Shown: piece by piece, positions 23,391-38,163 of the stretch | Layout of the letters: each line of letters starts with the position of its first letter | Numbering within the stretch: position 1 is the first letter of the stretch | Source of the DNA: Hydractinia symbiolongicarpus | Lineage: Eukaryota > Cnidaria > Hydrozoa > Anthoathecata > Hydractiniidae | DNA length: 64,000 bases | Assembly (NCBI RefSeq): GCF_029227915.1 | Contig: NC_079879.1 | Span: 12,338,001 to 12,402,000, forward strand | Direction: 5' to 3' | The notes under the pieces: generated by a model | Databases searched by the model: none | What the model was told of the DNA's origin: nothing | What the model saw: only the letters and a program-made list of their open reading frames with translations | Position numbers and translations under genes: made by a program

Positions 23391-26300
23391 TTACGGTCTA
23401 TGTCGTGGACATTCTTCTTTACATTTCACATCTTTGTCATACTTTGTTATGCCGTATGATTTTATGACTGCTCGATAAAGAGTCAGGCATTCTACCTTCA
23501 AGTCTCTGAAATCATCAAAAGTCTCACAGTCATTCCATGTTTTTAGGGTTCGGATTACACCATGTACTTCACACGCGACTCTATCAACATTCCGTATTAC
23601 CACTTTCCCCAAAAAGTTTATTTGACCGAAAACTGGAACGTGTGTGATCTCCATGTTGATATTTCCTGATTCGTTAACAAAGCGGTATTTTAAATCGTTT
23701 GTGAATTTTTGTAAAGATTCTGTGATAACAACAGTGTCAGTGCCCTTTCCCAGGTCTAACTCAAAATCGGAATTTTTTGTAAACCCAGAATTTCTGGGAA
23801 AAATCAAGGCGTAGTCATCTAAATCTGTCCCCACAACGTTTGTGTTAAATGCAAAAGTAATTCGGTCTTGTCTTCTTCGCCATAAATCAGCTTCTGTTAC
23901 CATAGCATCATTGTCCGTTAAATCAAATATGGTACCTAACAAAGAAGGCATCATGATGATGTGGACATTCTTAAGCAATAAATCATGGCGCGGTAGTTGT
24001 ACCTCGTCCGGATCGTCTTTACGACGTATCTTCAAAATCCATCCATACTTATTCGTCTTCATGTCCACCTTGTCATATACCAATGTCAACATAAATTTGT
24101 CCTGTCTGAAATTCATCCAAAACTCGCTACTAAGATATAAAACATTGAACCCCCGTCCCATATCAAGATAATAGTATGACTCGACCTTGTGTGGAGCACA
24201 TAAACAAATCGATTTTGCTACCTTTAAGTTTCCGTCTAGTCTGGCGTTCATTTGTAAATAAAACACACCATTCCTAGGATACGAATATATTTTCTGGAAT
24301 TGTGCCGTTCTAGGAATGTCATCCAGATTAAGGGACTTAAATAATTTCACCGTATTGGGCATATGCTTCGACCCGGCAAAAACAGCACGACGAATCATTC
24401 GATAATCCACGTTTCCAAACGAAGATGTATTCCAGAACTTTCCATAAATTTCAAAAACAGCTTTCTTTTCTCTGTAAACTATAGCGTCGGGAGTCACCAC
24501 ACGTGCATTAACTTCCAAGTTTGCAGCATGAACTGACGAGTCTATGATACGATAGGATATTTTTTCCTGTGGGTCGAGCGTCTGCATAGTTTCATCGATT
24601 TGTATCACATAGGTGTTTCTTCCTTCTTTGTTGACTACCGTCATATTATGACGTGCGTTTAATACGACTTTGTCGTTAAACGGTGACGTGGCTAACCAAG
24701 GAATCGGATCGATGTAGCCAGGACAGTATCGCTTATGGTTTAACCCTACATAGCAGATTAACCCTCTTCCAGTTTGTGCGTGATTTGCATAATAAACCAT
24801 TCCAGAAATCTTTTGACGCAAAAAAGCAACGTTGTTTTTCATTCCAGCGAAAGACAACACCGAAAGTGGTTTCTCTTTATCGGCTTGAAGTTTGATGTCA
24901 AATATATTTGTGGTTGAACCTTCAACAAAATTTCCAACAATCCCATTGATATTCACAGTGTTCCGTCCACCTCGTAGATTAATATTCACCTGTAAATAAT
25001 CAAAACAAATTTAAGTTTGACTTTTTTTTAAATTTGTATCATTGAGACAAACGTAAAGAGCGACAATGACGCAGGAACGCTAAATACATATTGTCTAAGT
25101 GCATGCAATGCACTTCAAAATGGTGGGTTGTGCTGTGAAAAAATAAAGCAACATAAAAGATTCAGTTGATAACCCATGGATCTTAGTTTGATTTTTCGTT
25201 GCATCAGTGACACGATTATTAAATCGCGTAGAACCACGTGACGGTTATTATTATTATAGGTTAAAAAAAACTTTCTAGCAAGACATCGACTTACTTTTTT
25301 CCCACTGGACAATCGACTGAGATCATGCAACACAATATGGTCATTGGCTGTTTGAACGGCGGTCCATAATGGTGGCAAAGTATCGATTTTGATCCCTCTA
25401 ACTTTTTGATCGTCTTTATAATGGTTGCTTCGTATGATGATTGTTGTACCGCCGTACGTCATGTTGCTTATGATACCATAAAAATCACTCTCATGAATTA
25501 GCTTTTGTTTTCCTCTCAGAGTGCTCCACCAACCATGATAGTCTTTCTTGTCTAAAAGTCATAAGTTGAAATCTTGGTTTAGTAAACACAAATATTTTGA
25601 GAATGTAGACAAGAAATATAAAAAGTCAATTTGCGAGGTGAATTTTTTGACATGTCGCTTTTATTTAAATTGTGATTTTCTCAAAAAACATAAATTTCAT
25701 GACTACTTCTTTCTCAGATGTATGCCCTTTTTCTAGCGCATTTAATAAAAGCATTAAGATGAAGACTACTGAAGCTGCAATCTTTATATCAAATATGTAA
25801 GTGCTAGATAAATCAGAAAATAAGTAAATAAATAAATAAATTATAATTTTTGCAAAATTGACAAAAATTCGTGAAACTCTTGTAAAAATTAATTTTCGTT
25901 AAAGAAACTTCCTTAAAATTAATTACCGCTAAATCTTGTGTTTTGTATCAGAAGATTGAATCCGAGGAAAGTCACTTATAGGAAAAATAAAACACAATAC
26001 TATTATAGTAATATAATAAAAATAATCTCTATAATAATAGCCGTCGTCTGTCTGTCTCTGCGTGGACCCCCCGCTGAGTTAGAAAATGATGTTACGGAAA
26101 CACGAATATCAAATGCGATATATTTTTGTCCACTTTGTTGCCATGGGTAAATTTGAAGGACGGGCGAACCCGTGGATTTTTCCACGGGCAACGACTACTC
26201 TCTTTAATAATACCCGTCGTCTGTCTGTCTCTGCGTGGACCCCCCGCTGAGTTAGAAAATGATGTTACGGAAACACGAATATCAAATGCGATATACTTTT

Positions 26301-28979
26301 ATCCGCTTTGTTGCGACGGTTAAATATAAAGGACGGGCGAACCCGTGAATTTTTCCACGGGCAACGACTGGTCTATGTTATAATACTCGTAAGCGGCGTC
26401 CCGTAACGGAAACACGAAATTTTTAAAATGCGCACGAATATCAAAGGCGATATATTTTTATCCACTTTGTTGCGACGGGTAAATTTAAAGGACGAGTGAA
26501 CGCGACGGGCGACCCCGTGGATTTTTTTCCACGGGTTAACGACTATATTATAATGCCCGTATACATCTGTATGTCTGTATGTCACGCAAAATGGTAGCTT
26601 ACCGGGAATTATCGCAATACCGGGAAGCACGTAACGCGGTATAAAAAGGACGGGCGAACCCGTGGATTTTTCCACGGGCAACGACTACTCTCTTTAATAA
26701 TACCCGTCGTCTGTCTGTCTCTGCGTGGACCCCCCGCTGAGTTAGAAAATGATGTTACGGAAACACGAATATCAAATGCGATATACTTTTATCCGCTTTG
26801 TTGCGACGGTTAAATATAAAGGACGGGCGAACCCGTGGATTTTTCCACGGGCAACGACTGGTCTATGTTATAATACTCGTAAGCGGCGTCCCGTAACGGA
26901 AACACGAAATTTTTAAAATGCGCACGAATATCAAAGGCGATATATTTTTATCCACTTTGTTGCGACGGGTAAATTTAAAGGACGAGTGAACGCGACGGGC
27001 GACCCCGTGGATTTTTTTCCACGGGTTAACGACTATATTATAATGCCCGTATACATCTGTATGTCTGTATGTCACGCAAAATGGTAGCTTACCGGGAATT
27101 ATCGCAATACCGGGAAGCACGTAACGCGGTATAAAAAGGACGGGCGAACCCGTGGATTTTCCACGGGCTAACGACTAGTCTTTATTATAATACTGTATAC
27201 TTCTGCCACGCAAAATGGTACTGCAAGTAGCGAGACGTACGCAATACGGTATAAAATGGATAGGCGAACCCGTGGTTTTTTCAACGATTCTACGTGGAAT
27301 AAAAGGCAACTAGCCTGTGTACTCACCAATATATCTCTTTTCTCCTATCGCAATGCATCGTGGGAATCCCTTCACTTTTGGACATGTTCCAAGGGCAGTG
27401 TATTCAAAGTTTCGTTTTGTTTTTATATTTTGATAGTCAAAAGTTAGTGCAGTAGTCGGTCGCAACCCTTTGATGTCATACATCGAGCCTTGATTGTTCT
27501 CGAACAGCCAGTCTAATTTTCGTTTGTACACATTAACAGCCGGCATGTACGCGAAATCTTTGCGTAGCTCTTCGATTGAAAGCATGCCATATCTTTCGTA
27601 TTCAGCTACGCTCTGATCTAAATCTCCCTGTGGATCAGGTTTAAAAATATTTATGATGCAAGCGATACCTCCTAGAAAGTAAATAAGCAAATAACCGGAA
27701 AAAGGAATGGGAACAAGCATGAATTTTTAATACCTTGTAACTCTGAAAAAACTAGATTTAAAGATTGAATAGCAAAAGCTCAGCCAAACAAACTGATAGG
27801 TATTCTAATAGCAACCTCGTTCACAGTGCATGTTGTCTTTTTTTATTTTTTTTGCTGGCGGCGAGACTCGCCGCTCCAATATAAAAAAGACAACAGATGC
27901 TGGGAACGAAGTTATGCTAATACCTATCGGTGGGAAAAAAGTAGACTTAATTTTAGTCGGGAAAAACAACTCTCAACTTCAAAAGCAATCAATTCAAACC
28001 GAGTATATTTCGCGAGTCACAGTCTAGTTAAAGTCAGTTATTAGCATTTGCAAAGAAGTAAATCTACTAAGTTACGCTTTTTGTGGGCTTTTCAGTACCA
28101 AGTTTGAATTTTATTTATAGCCTCTTACTTTTTTTTAGTTATACAATTTTGCTTCTCTCAAGAAGATGTACATTAAAACGTACCTAAAATTGCCCCAACA
28201 ACAGTTCCAATTGGACCCAGCGCACTACCTGTGGCTGCCAGTGCACCAACGATTGAAAACAAACTACCAGCAATCGCGATGCTAGATTCAACAATAGTGT
28301 CCACATCTCCTGTTTTCGCAGCGCGCCCTAACTCAAAACTTGAGTAGCCTATCGTCAAAAAATCGATCACACCAGCGGCTTTAATGAGTTTTAAAGGGTT
28401 GTATGTTTTCAATGATTTCGCAGTGCCTGACAACGCATTCCATACTTTTGGTGAGCTTGTCTTCAATGAGGACGCTCCATTTTTAAAAGCTGTGGCCACT
28501 TTGCCTTTAAATTTTGACAGGTGTTTACCAATATTTTTAATTCGGTTCGGCAGTTTATCAGGGATTTCCGTTAAAAAGTTTGACACGTGTTTGTTCATGG
28601 CTTTAATCGCATCCCTTACTGGTGCCATCTTTAAATTCTTTTCATTCATAACAACTCCGCTGATCAGCTCTCCTGCTGGCTGGACAGTACCCGGTATGTC
28701 AATCAAACACAATACCGTCACAAACTCCACTAGGTCTTCCCTAGCTTCTTCCAGTTTCCCTTCCCTCACTTTATCCAATGCTTCACCAACAGCTACCGAC
28801 TCGCCGTATGTATCTGCCGTCCCAAATCCAATCCCAGCGGTGCTTGTTATTATTTCTACATTGTCTTTCGCATTGATAATACCTTTTGAGAGTTTTGTTA
28901 AAGTCGATTTGCTAAAGCGTACACTTTCAACTGACTGTGAAGCCACCAGAAGAAGAAGTATGCAAGTCAACAAAAACAT
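23391..28979 (-). CDS. Large secreted protein with pore-former-like hydrophobic segment (4 exons)
   Basis: Exons on the minus strand are 28979-28184, 27671-27327, 25551-25295 and 24989-23391. They join in frame with GT-AG introns to about 998 residues. Residues 1-19 are a clear signal peptide. Next come a helical region, a Lys-rich stretch (about 145-175) and a long Ala/Gly/Ile-rich hydrophobic segment (about 230-278) that could form a membrane-inserting hairpin. The C-terminal half is beta-rich, with Asn-rich repeats such as GRNTVNINGIVGN and GRNTYVIQIDE, and ends with cysteines. The order (helical part, hydrophobic hairpin, beta-rich part) recalls the pore/translocation region of large clostridial TcdA/TcdB-type toxins, relatives of which I recall being annotated in cnidarians. 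That is a weak structural analogy, not an identification; no catalytic domain is seen. A venom, defence or digestive role is speculation. A Helitron array fills most of the 1775 bp second intron. Confidence 0.75.
26026..27293 (+). mobile_element. Head-to-tail array of eight small Helitrons
   Basis: Units abut directly: each ends with a hairpin (CCCGTGGATTTTTCCACGGG or a variant) plus CAACGACTAC, CTGG or CTAG, and the next begins TCTCTTTAATAATACC or TCTATGTTATAATAC. Approximate units are 26026-26198, 26199-26371, 26372-26546, 26547-26688, 26689-26861, 26862-27036, 27037-27178 and 27179-27293 (decayed). Units 5-7 repeat units 2-4 at exactly 490 bp with almost no differences, so that trio was duplicated recently. 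The array lies antisense in an intron of the secreted protein gene. There is no Rep/helicase. Frames read through it are artefacts. Confidence 0.85.
27795..27929. mobile_element. Fold-back element in intron 1 of the secreted protein gene
   Basis: The outer arms GATAGGTATTCTAATA and TGCTAATACCTATC flank the family ends CAACCTCGTTCACAG and CTGGGAACGAAGTT, with a third inverted pair (TTGTCTTTTTT / AAAAAAGACAA) and a GGCGGCGAGACTCGCCGCTC palindrome at the centre. The whole 135 bp can fold into one long hairpin. Confidence 0.65.
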
Positions 28980-28989
28980 TTTTAAGGTT

Positions 28990-29005
28990 CTAGAAAAAAT
29001 AAGTG
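28990..29005 (-). promoter_or_regulatory. 3' splice site just before the secreted protein start
   Basis: Read on the minus strand, TTATTTTTTCTAG ends at 28990, 10 nt before the ATG at 28979. It is a trans-splice acceptor or the end of a 5' UTR intron. Confidence 0.55.
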
Positions 29006-30960
29006 AATAAATAAAAACTGAACGTGCACATGTTCTAATGGTACATCAGCCCCATTCCCAGAGCATTTTGCTTTTATGATTATTATATTAGTTAATATTG
29101 GCCTAATAACGGCTAAAGGCCTAAGATACTCTAGGGTCTAGGATGCTAATACATGTATAGCTAGCATCGATCTGAATGTTTCCTATAGAAGTTCATCATA
29201 TTATAACAGGAAGTTGGATTAAAAACTGTCTATTACAACAAAGAGGTACTGTAAAACTTTCGATTAAAATCTTGATAAGCGTAGCGTATGTCTCTAAGGT
29301 GGGGATCAAAATTGTTATATATTTGTCGCAAGAATATTGTAGAAAGAACTTAGGTAAGGTACAAATTTGTTAAACACGAGTCTGTTTTTTTACTAGCATC
29401 CAAGCGAGAAGACAATCAAGTTAAATCTCTCGCCTAATATCACATCTTCATTTCGGAATAAACATGCTTCTGAAGTAATAGTTGCACCGCTGTTTTCCCA
29501 GGCCACCGTTAAAAGAATAATTTCACGCATTAACTTGTCCTACATAACTTCTACTTGTCCAAATAAAAATAATTGTCCGATTCAAATAATTAGACCGCGT
29601 GGTGAAAGCCTTTTATATTGGTAAAGATAAAAAGTAACTCCACTCTTGCACACACGTGAACAAACACTACGCAAGCACGCCTCATAGGAAGAGACAATAT
29701 TTATTTTCAAATGGGTGTGACCACAAAAGCACACCTGTGCAGTCTATTGACATCCACTTGACCACGCGAGTGGCAGGTAAACTCGAAATATCTAAGCAAT
29801 TGGAGTACGTGATGTGATAAAAGAGATGAAAAAAAAGACAGCAACTTCGTCACAAGTGCCGCCTTTTATTTCTACTACTATGCTTAAATACTTCGTCAGA
29901 GATAGGAGGATCCGGCTACAAGATTCCACATAAGTGGATAAATCACGAAACATCTGCGTATAAATTTCGAATCATATTTTGGTACAAAGGATTGATAAAT
30001 GGCATTTAATATACATATATTCAATTAATATACATTTCTTCTTTTTATTATTTTTTTAAACCCGAACGTTTGACATTTGACATTCACCCGCGGCATTCTT
30101 TAAAGAACCCCTAAAAGACTAGGAACAGGCAAATCGCAATATTCTACAAAGATGTCAATAAAGAAAATTATTGCTTTCTTGATATGTTAAGATTAATTAA
30201 AAAAAACTCAACACCTTATTTTTTTTATTTTATTCCCGAAAATATATTTTAACTGTCGCCTTATTGCAGCTATAAAGAGGCGATATAAAGCATTTTACAA
30301 AATTGCAAATACATGATAATGTTTTGCAATAATGCATCCTGCTAAATGCACGAAAGGGCGTGGAGACGCGCAAATGTCTTCTGCAATGTGTTTTAATATG
30401 TCATTGAAAAGTCATTTTAATTCTTGTCTGTTATTATTCCCGATACAACAGGAACGGATAACTAACAATAAAAACAAACTATTTCTTTGTTATTAGGTTG
30501 GTGTTCTGTCGCTGTTGTGTAACACAGAAAGAGACTGTGAACTATTACTTAGTTCTTTTTATGACCTTTGAAACCTAATGTTACGGACGACGAAGACGCT
30601 TTTTGTCTAGCCGTCAAGAAAATAATTACCTCTAGAACAAGTGTTACGATAATAATATTTTTATCTGACTAAATCTGATATTTTCCCCATACCATCACAA
30701 TAGAAGCAATGCCTAAACAATTTTTTTCTTGGATATGGACGGGTATAAAAATTGAGCACTAAAGAACAATGGAAAATGAGCGTCTGTTTTAAAGTGTTTC
30801 ACACTATAAGAGGAAAATCTTAATGTAAGAACTCTTTTTAGCATGAAACGTAGAAGAGGAAGGTTTTTTTTTGCTGCTGCTTTTGCTACGTTTGCAAAAA
30901 TTGAAACACAATTTGAAGAAACAAAAAGATTTTGGATACGTCCAATATTCAGGCTACAAA
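29006..30960. other. Gene-free region
   Basis: No exon recognised. The stretch contains a poly-T/A rich area (30040-30060, 30190-30250) and no clear repeat family. Confidence 0.4.
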
Positions 30961-31102
30961 ATGAAAAAGGGGAATAAAGCGCAGGAAAATTTCTAACACA
31001 TTCTGCTAGCCGTTCATCCTCTGCTATGCATGAAGGTTGGTTACGTTTCGATTTCTCCAACGACATTTTCCTCTGTTTTGAAACACATACAGAAACACAC
31101 AC
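30713..31102 (-). pseudogene. MADF-domain fragment (transposon-derived)
   Basis: The frame opens with AEDERLAECVRNFPALY, the characteristic start of a MADF DNA-binding domain, then loses similarity. It lies about 100 bp inside the transposon end at 31390, the same association seen at 22351-22777, so it is most likely the accessory DNA-binding gene of a decayed Harbinger-type element rather than a host gene. Confidence 0.45.
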
Positions 31103-31219
31103 AGAATAAATTCCAAATTCACACTCTATGTCATCATTTGGAAATCATGTTCTGTACTTCTGCACGAATGTCGGCACCTTTGATCTTAGAAGAAAACAAT
31201 AAAACAAACACTAGAATCT

Positions 31220-31390
31220 TAGTCCTGTTATCAAAAAATTTTTGATAACAGCACTAAGCCTTAGTGCTCGTTAGTGCTCGAGAAACAGCACTAAAGAGCG
31301 ACAATGGGCACTAAGGAGCGTTGAAACCGATTCTGACTTATGAAAAAAACACGAGATATCGCTCGTTAGTGCCAGGTGAGAACCAAGTTT
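31220..31390 (-). mobile_element. Harbinger-like terminus (copy B)
   Basis: On the minus strand the element begins AAACTTGGTTCTCACCTGGC at about 31390, followed by CACTAACGAGCGATATCTCG and several short repeats (TTAGTGCTCG, GCACTAA). The first 20 nt correspond to 22351-22370. A TTTTTGATAACAG / CTGTTATCAAAAA palindrome sits at 31226-31252. Confidence 0.45.
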
Positions 31391-32958
31391 AATTAACGTC
31401 ATCAATTTTTTCAACCTTGATCTCCTTAACTTCTCATCAAAACCACATATTTTCTTGTGTTAATGTCAATCTTACTTTTTTGTTTTAACAAAAGGACATG
31501 GGGTCACAGGTGATAAAAAATATTTGGTTATTCACAAAAGTCGGCCTGGTTTTATGAGAGGTCAAACGTCTGGGGAGAAAAAAGGTTATTTGTTTATTTC
31601 GACCACTGTTTTAATTAAACAAATTTTTATACCAAAAGCCAGACAAAACAAATTATTCCTTTCAAAATATTTATGTCAATTAAAAAACACCAACAAAAAA
31701 ACAACACAAATTTGCTAAACCCTTGAGACAAAACTAAGCAAAAGATGCTGGAAGTTTGTATTCCTCAAAATAATAAACTTATATGAATTCTGGTCCCCAA
31801 GGCTGTTTGAGATAAACCCACTTTTGAGAGCTCTGTGGTCGAGAATGACCTGTGCTATGTGAAAAAGAATCAATGATCACAATTGTCAAAAAAACTTTCC
31901 TAAACCGAGCTGTTAAACCTGCAATCATGGACAAAAAATAAAAAAGTACATTCGAATTTCGCCATCACAAGTAATTGGCTGTTTTGATATCAAACTAAGT
32001 TGTTACATTCGCTGTTTTTTGAAGTTGCACATTTCGAACTTGTCAATGTTGACAGCTAGTTATGTGGTTAAATTCATACTCTTGAATCATGCTAATTGTT
32101 GCTGACATCAGCGAAATTCGTGGACCCTAACGATAGATTATTTCGTTGTACGAAAGCAATAGAGAATGCCATTAGTAACTTTTAAACGCTATCTACTCCT
32201 CCAAGATCTACACGCCCTACGTGTGCGCAAAAATAGCGCTTTTGCAGCCTGCCAGATGCAGAGTTTTGGCCGTTCAAATGATTTCGTTACGTTCGAAAAA
32301 AGAAAAAAAAAGAAAAAAAAACGCTTTAGTTTCATTAACTTTGTTTATGAATGTGGATTCTGACAGAGAGTTGAATTACATTGCATCAATCGTTAAACCT
32401 CCTAAAAATAATTTTAACAGGCTTTAAAATTTTGAGCACCGTAGTTTCGCAAAAGTATAAAATATTCCAAACTTCGATTTAAACACTTTCTTAATTTCAG
32501 TGTCTTAAGATCTACTTAGAAGTCCAAAGGGCTAATTTTCATAATTCAATTTAACTAAAAATTCATATGTAAATATATATTATAAATATGGTATGTTAAA
32601 AACTGGTATTTACTCGTAAAGTTTGGATAGAACATTTTTACAGGAAAACACCACAAAGTAACTGGATGATACAGAAACCGCTTTTTAAAAAAATATAAAA
32701 TAAAATTATCTACTCCACCAGCTGGTTGGAAGACGAGAGAGGGGGTACAGGGTATTCGATCCAATCAGTCAGGGTTTCACTTTATCAAACTTTAGATAAC
32801 GAGAACCTACATAAAGATCAAAAGGAAATTACATAAAAGAATTTTTGATTTTGAGTAGATTTGAGGATATTTTTAAAACTGAGCATCTTACAGAACAGCA
32901 GTTCTGTATCAGTGCGATTGTCTAAATATTTGACTTAGCAAGGAGCATAATTTTTCTT
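31391..32958. other. Spacer downstream of the phosphoesterase gene
   Basis: Only a fold-back element at 31792-31855 is recognised (TTCTGGTCCCC...GTGGTCGAGAA, related to 13690-13756). Confidence 0.4.
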
Positions 32959-35519
<2,561 letters not shown>

Positions 35520-35530
35520 TTTTTATCTTT

Positions 35531-35545
35531 CTAAAAAATCATAGC
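35531..35545 (-). promoter_or_regulatory. 3' splice site just before the phosphoesterase start
   Basis: On the minus strand GCTATGATTTTTTAG ends at 35531, 11 nt before the ATG at 35519. It is a trans-splice acceptor or the end of a 5' UTR intron. Confidence 0.55.
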
Positions 35546-38163
35546 ATTAATTTTTACTCTAGAGCCAGATGGAAAGAGAACTGGACAATACCTTAATGGA
35601 ATATATTTTTGTGAGAATTATAATTTCACGACTAGATAGTTTCAATAAAATTCAAGAGCATTTATTTTTGCAGAAATCAAATTTCAGCAATCACCAATTG
35701 CCTTAGCAATTTCTTGATGAAGGACATTTAGTGAAATTTGATTCAGTAACACTCGTTGGCTTTTGAAATACAAAAGACAAAACAGAACAAATTGCCAAAA
35801 TAATATTGAATAAAAATGAATTGTTCAGCAAAGATACTGTGAAATGTATATAATAAATCAATATGATTTATCAACTCGTATTTTGTTGAAGATAGTATTT
35901 CAGTTTGTCTGTTCAGTATTCATATTACTGTGGAAGGTTTATCATTTCTTGAACATGATAGTTTAGTAGTTGACGTTTCGGGAGAGCCTTCTCCCATCAT
36001 CGGGCAAAGTAAAATGATGTTGAGCATGTATTTATATAATTGCAGAGGATCGAAATTCATAAAAATTAACCAATCAGAAACGAGCTGATAATTCAAGTTA
36101 ATTACGGTAATTAACATTTTCGGACCTAGATGTAAGGTAAGTACTTCTTCTGTACGGCTGGCACCCATATCTCAGGAAGTTGATATGAGATGCTGTTTAT
36201 GTGTTTGTTACGTTCTACACTGTTGAAGGCTTCTTTAATCTTCCTGGTATTTTGTTGGTTAGCAATTAAAATATGGTTGATCACTTATTTTTAAGGGGAT
36301 AAAGTGAATGTCACTACAAAGCCCCATACAGACTTTAAAAAAAAAATTTTTTAAAAAAAGTGGCAAAATTATTTTCAGTGACAAAGTCTTTTCCTGGCAA
36401 ATGATTTTACCCAATCAATTACTTGCAAACAAACCCCTAACAAAAGTGATTTCTGAAACCTATATATAAATGTTGTTTCCTTTTCCAGGTTAAAAAACTA
36501 ACTTGTTTTATTGAATGACTTAAAAAATTTCCACATTAAAGTTAACATTACATCAACATTACGTAAACCCTAACGGTTTAGGGTGAAGTGGCTGTGTATA
36601 GGCGATCTAAAACAACACCTAAATCTGTGATTGTTAAAAATAAATTATGATATATAGATCTTACAGTATAATGTTTTTGCTTGCTAGCAAAATGTAGCTA
36701 GCTACACACTAAGTGAAAAGAGCTTATGCCCTTAAAGGTAAACACCAGAAAGCTGTATATGATTACTGTAGTTAACTATAAAGTGGAGATTTCTATTTTC
36801 ACTAATTTCAAGGGATATAGCTGGCTACAATCTTTGTCAAAAGCTTTGAGACACTTTTTAAATTCCAATTAATTCACACACTTTCACCCCCACAAATTAA
36901 AGTCAAATTTTTTCCGTTCTATTTATTTTTAATTCATTTGATGTATGACGGATACTAGCCTTTTCGCTGTCAATTTGAATCTAAAACAACAAAATTTCCT
37001 TTAAACGAAGTTGAAAAGCCTAATAGTGCTAAACAAAACACAACAACATCTTCTCTTCTTGTGCCTGCCTGCGCAAAACTTCTATTTTGATTTCATGTTA
37101 AAACTTCACCAAATATTCATTGGAAATAAGCTAACTCGTGCGATGTAGGACTTCATGCCATTGCCGTGACTGTGTCCATCTTTGTATCATACTGATCAAC
37201 TCCATACAGCAATGCTAAGGAGATGATAATATTTTGATTTTTTTAATTTTTTGAGCCTTTTGAACAACCCGCCTTGTTCTTATTTTGTTCTTAATAGGAA
37301 ATCAATCCACATCAGCTGCAGCATAAAATGATTCTGGATGATGGAAAACTTTTTAGCGTCTTTTTCTTCCCTGCACCTAAGCCTATGCTGGCTTTTTTAA
37401 CCTATTCAGGTTTTTTTCTATGGTGCCTCGGCTTTATTTAGAAAACACAATTATATTATATTTTATATATTACTATATTTTCACAAAAAAATGTACATGT
37501 AAATCAATATAAGCATTAAAGCTAAAATATATTTCATTATTGTGTAAGTCTTCAGCCCATAAATAAGTATCAAAAATCAATAAAATACTGGGTTAAAAAA
37601 CAATTTATTTTCACGAAGCATTTCGTAACCTAAGTTACATTATCAAGTAACTTAGATTACGAAAAACTTCGTGAAAATAAATTGTTTTTTAACTCAGTGT
37701 TTTTTTGATTATTGATACATATTTCATTATCTTTCTCAACGATATAACAAATTTTTGGTATTACTGCACTTCTATCAATTGGTTTAGAAATAAACAGAAG
37801 AAAAGAATGACAAATTTTTACTAGTTGTCTGTCTGGTGCATGGTTGTGATTGTGAATGCTTATAAAATGGCGTGGCTTTTCGAATCATCAGGAAAACCCA
37901 TATAGAGCTTCTAGCATTCCGAATTAAAGCAATATCATCCTGGCCTGCGATTATTAATTTTCATATGCTGTAATCTTATTTAATTTATCAAAGGAAAGGT
38001 TAAGTGATCATTTAAAATATCTAAGAGACAGTTTGTAGAGTCTGGCGGGGCAGGGCAATCATAATGACCAACTTAGTATAAATATGGCCTTTATTTGTAC
38101 AAACCGCGACGTAATCAACCTTGTACCGTACATTCTTTAACATTGTACGGAGTAGGCAAACGA
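35546..38163. other. Intergenic DNA with retroelement debris and a long palindrome
   Basis: Around 35940-36015 the minus strand reads MMGEGSPETSTTKLSCSRND, a peptide I associate with 3' parts of retroelement-like repeats in invertebrates; this is a weak call. The long palindrome at 37568-37717 is listed separately. Nothing else is recognised. Confidence 0.35.
37568..37717. mobile_element. Long near-perfect inverted repeat (MITE)
   Basis: Two arms of about 70 nt face each other across an 8 nt centre (ATTATCAA). Inner arms are CGTAACCTAAGTTAC and GTAACTTAGATTACG. Outer arms contain AACAATTTATTTTCACGAAG and its complement, then AATCAATA / TATTGATT-like ends. It is non-coding and folds almost end to end. 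Confidence 0.75.

Noticed and set aside
26003-27120. Several frames of 60-100 codons around 26-27 kb
   Set aside because: All fall in the Helitron array and repeat with its 490 bp period.
28384-29010. A 208-codon plus-strand open frame
   Set aside because: It is exactly antisense to exon 1 of the secreted protein gene, which has a signal peptide and good splice sites; the plus-strand product has no recognisable features.
36555-36585. Telomere-like CCCTAA and TTAGGG pair
   Set aside because: One copy of each in a short palindrome; no array, so chance is sufficient.
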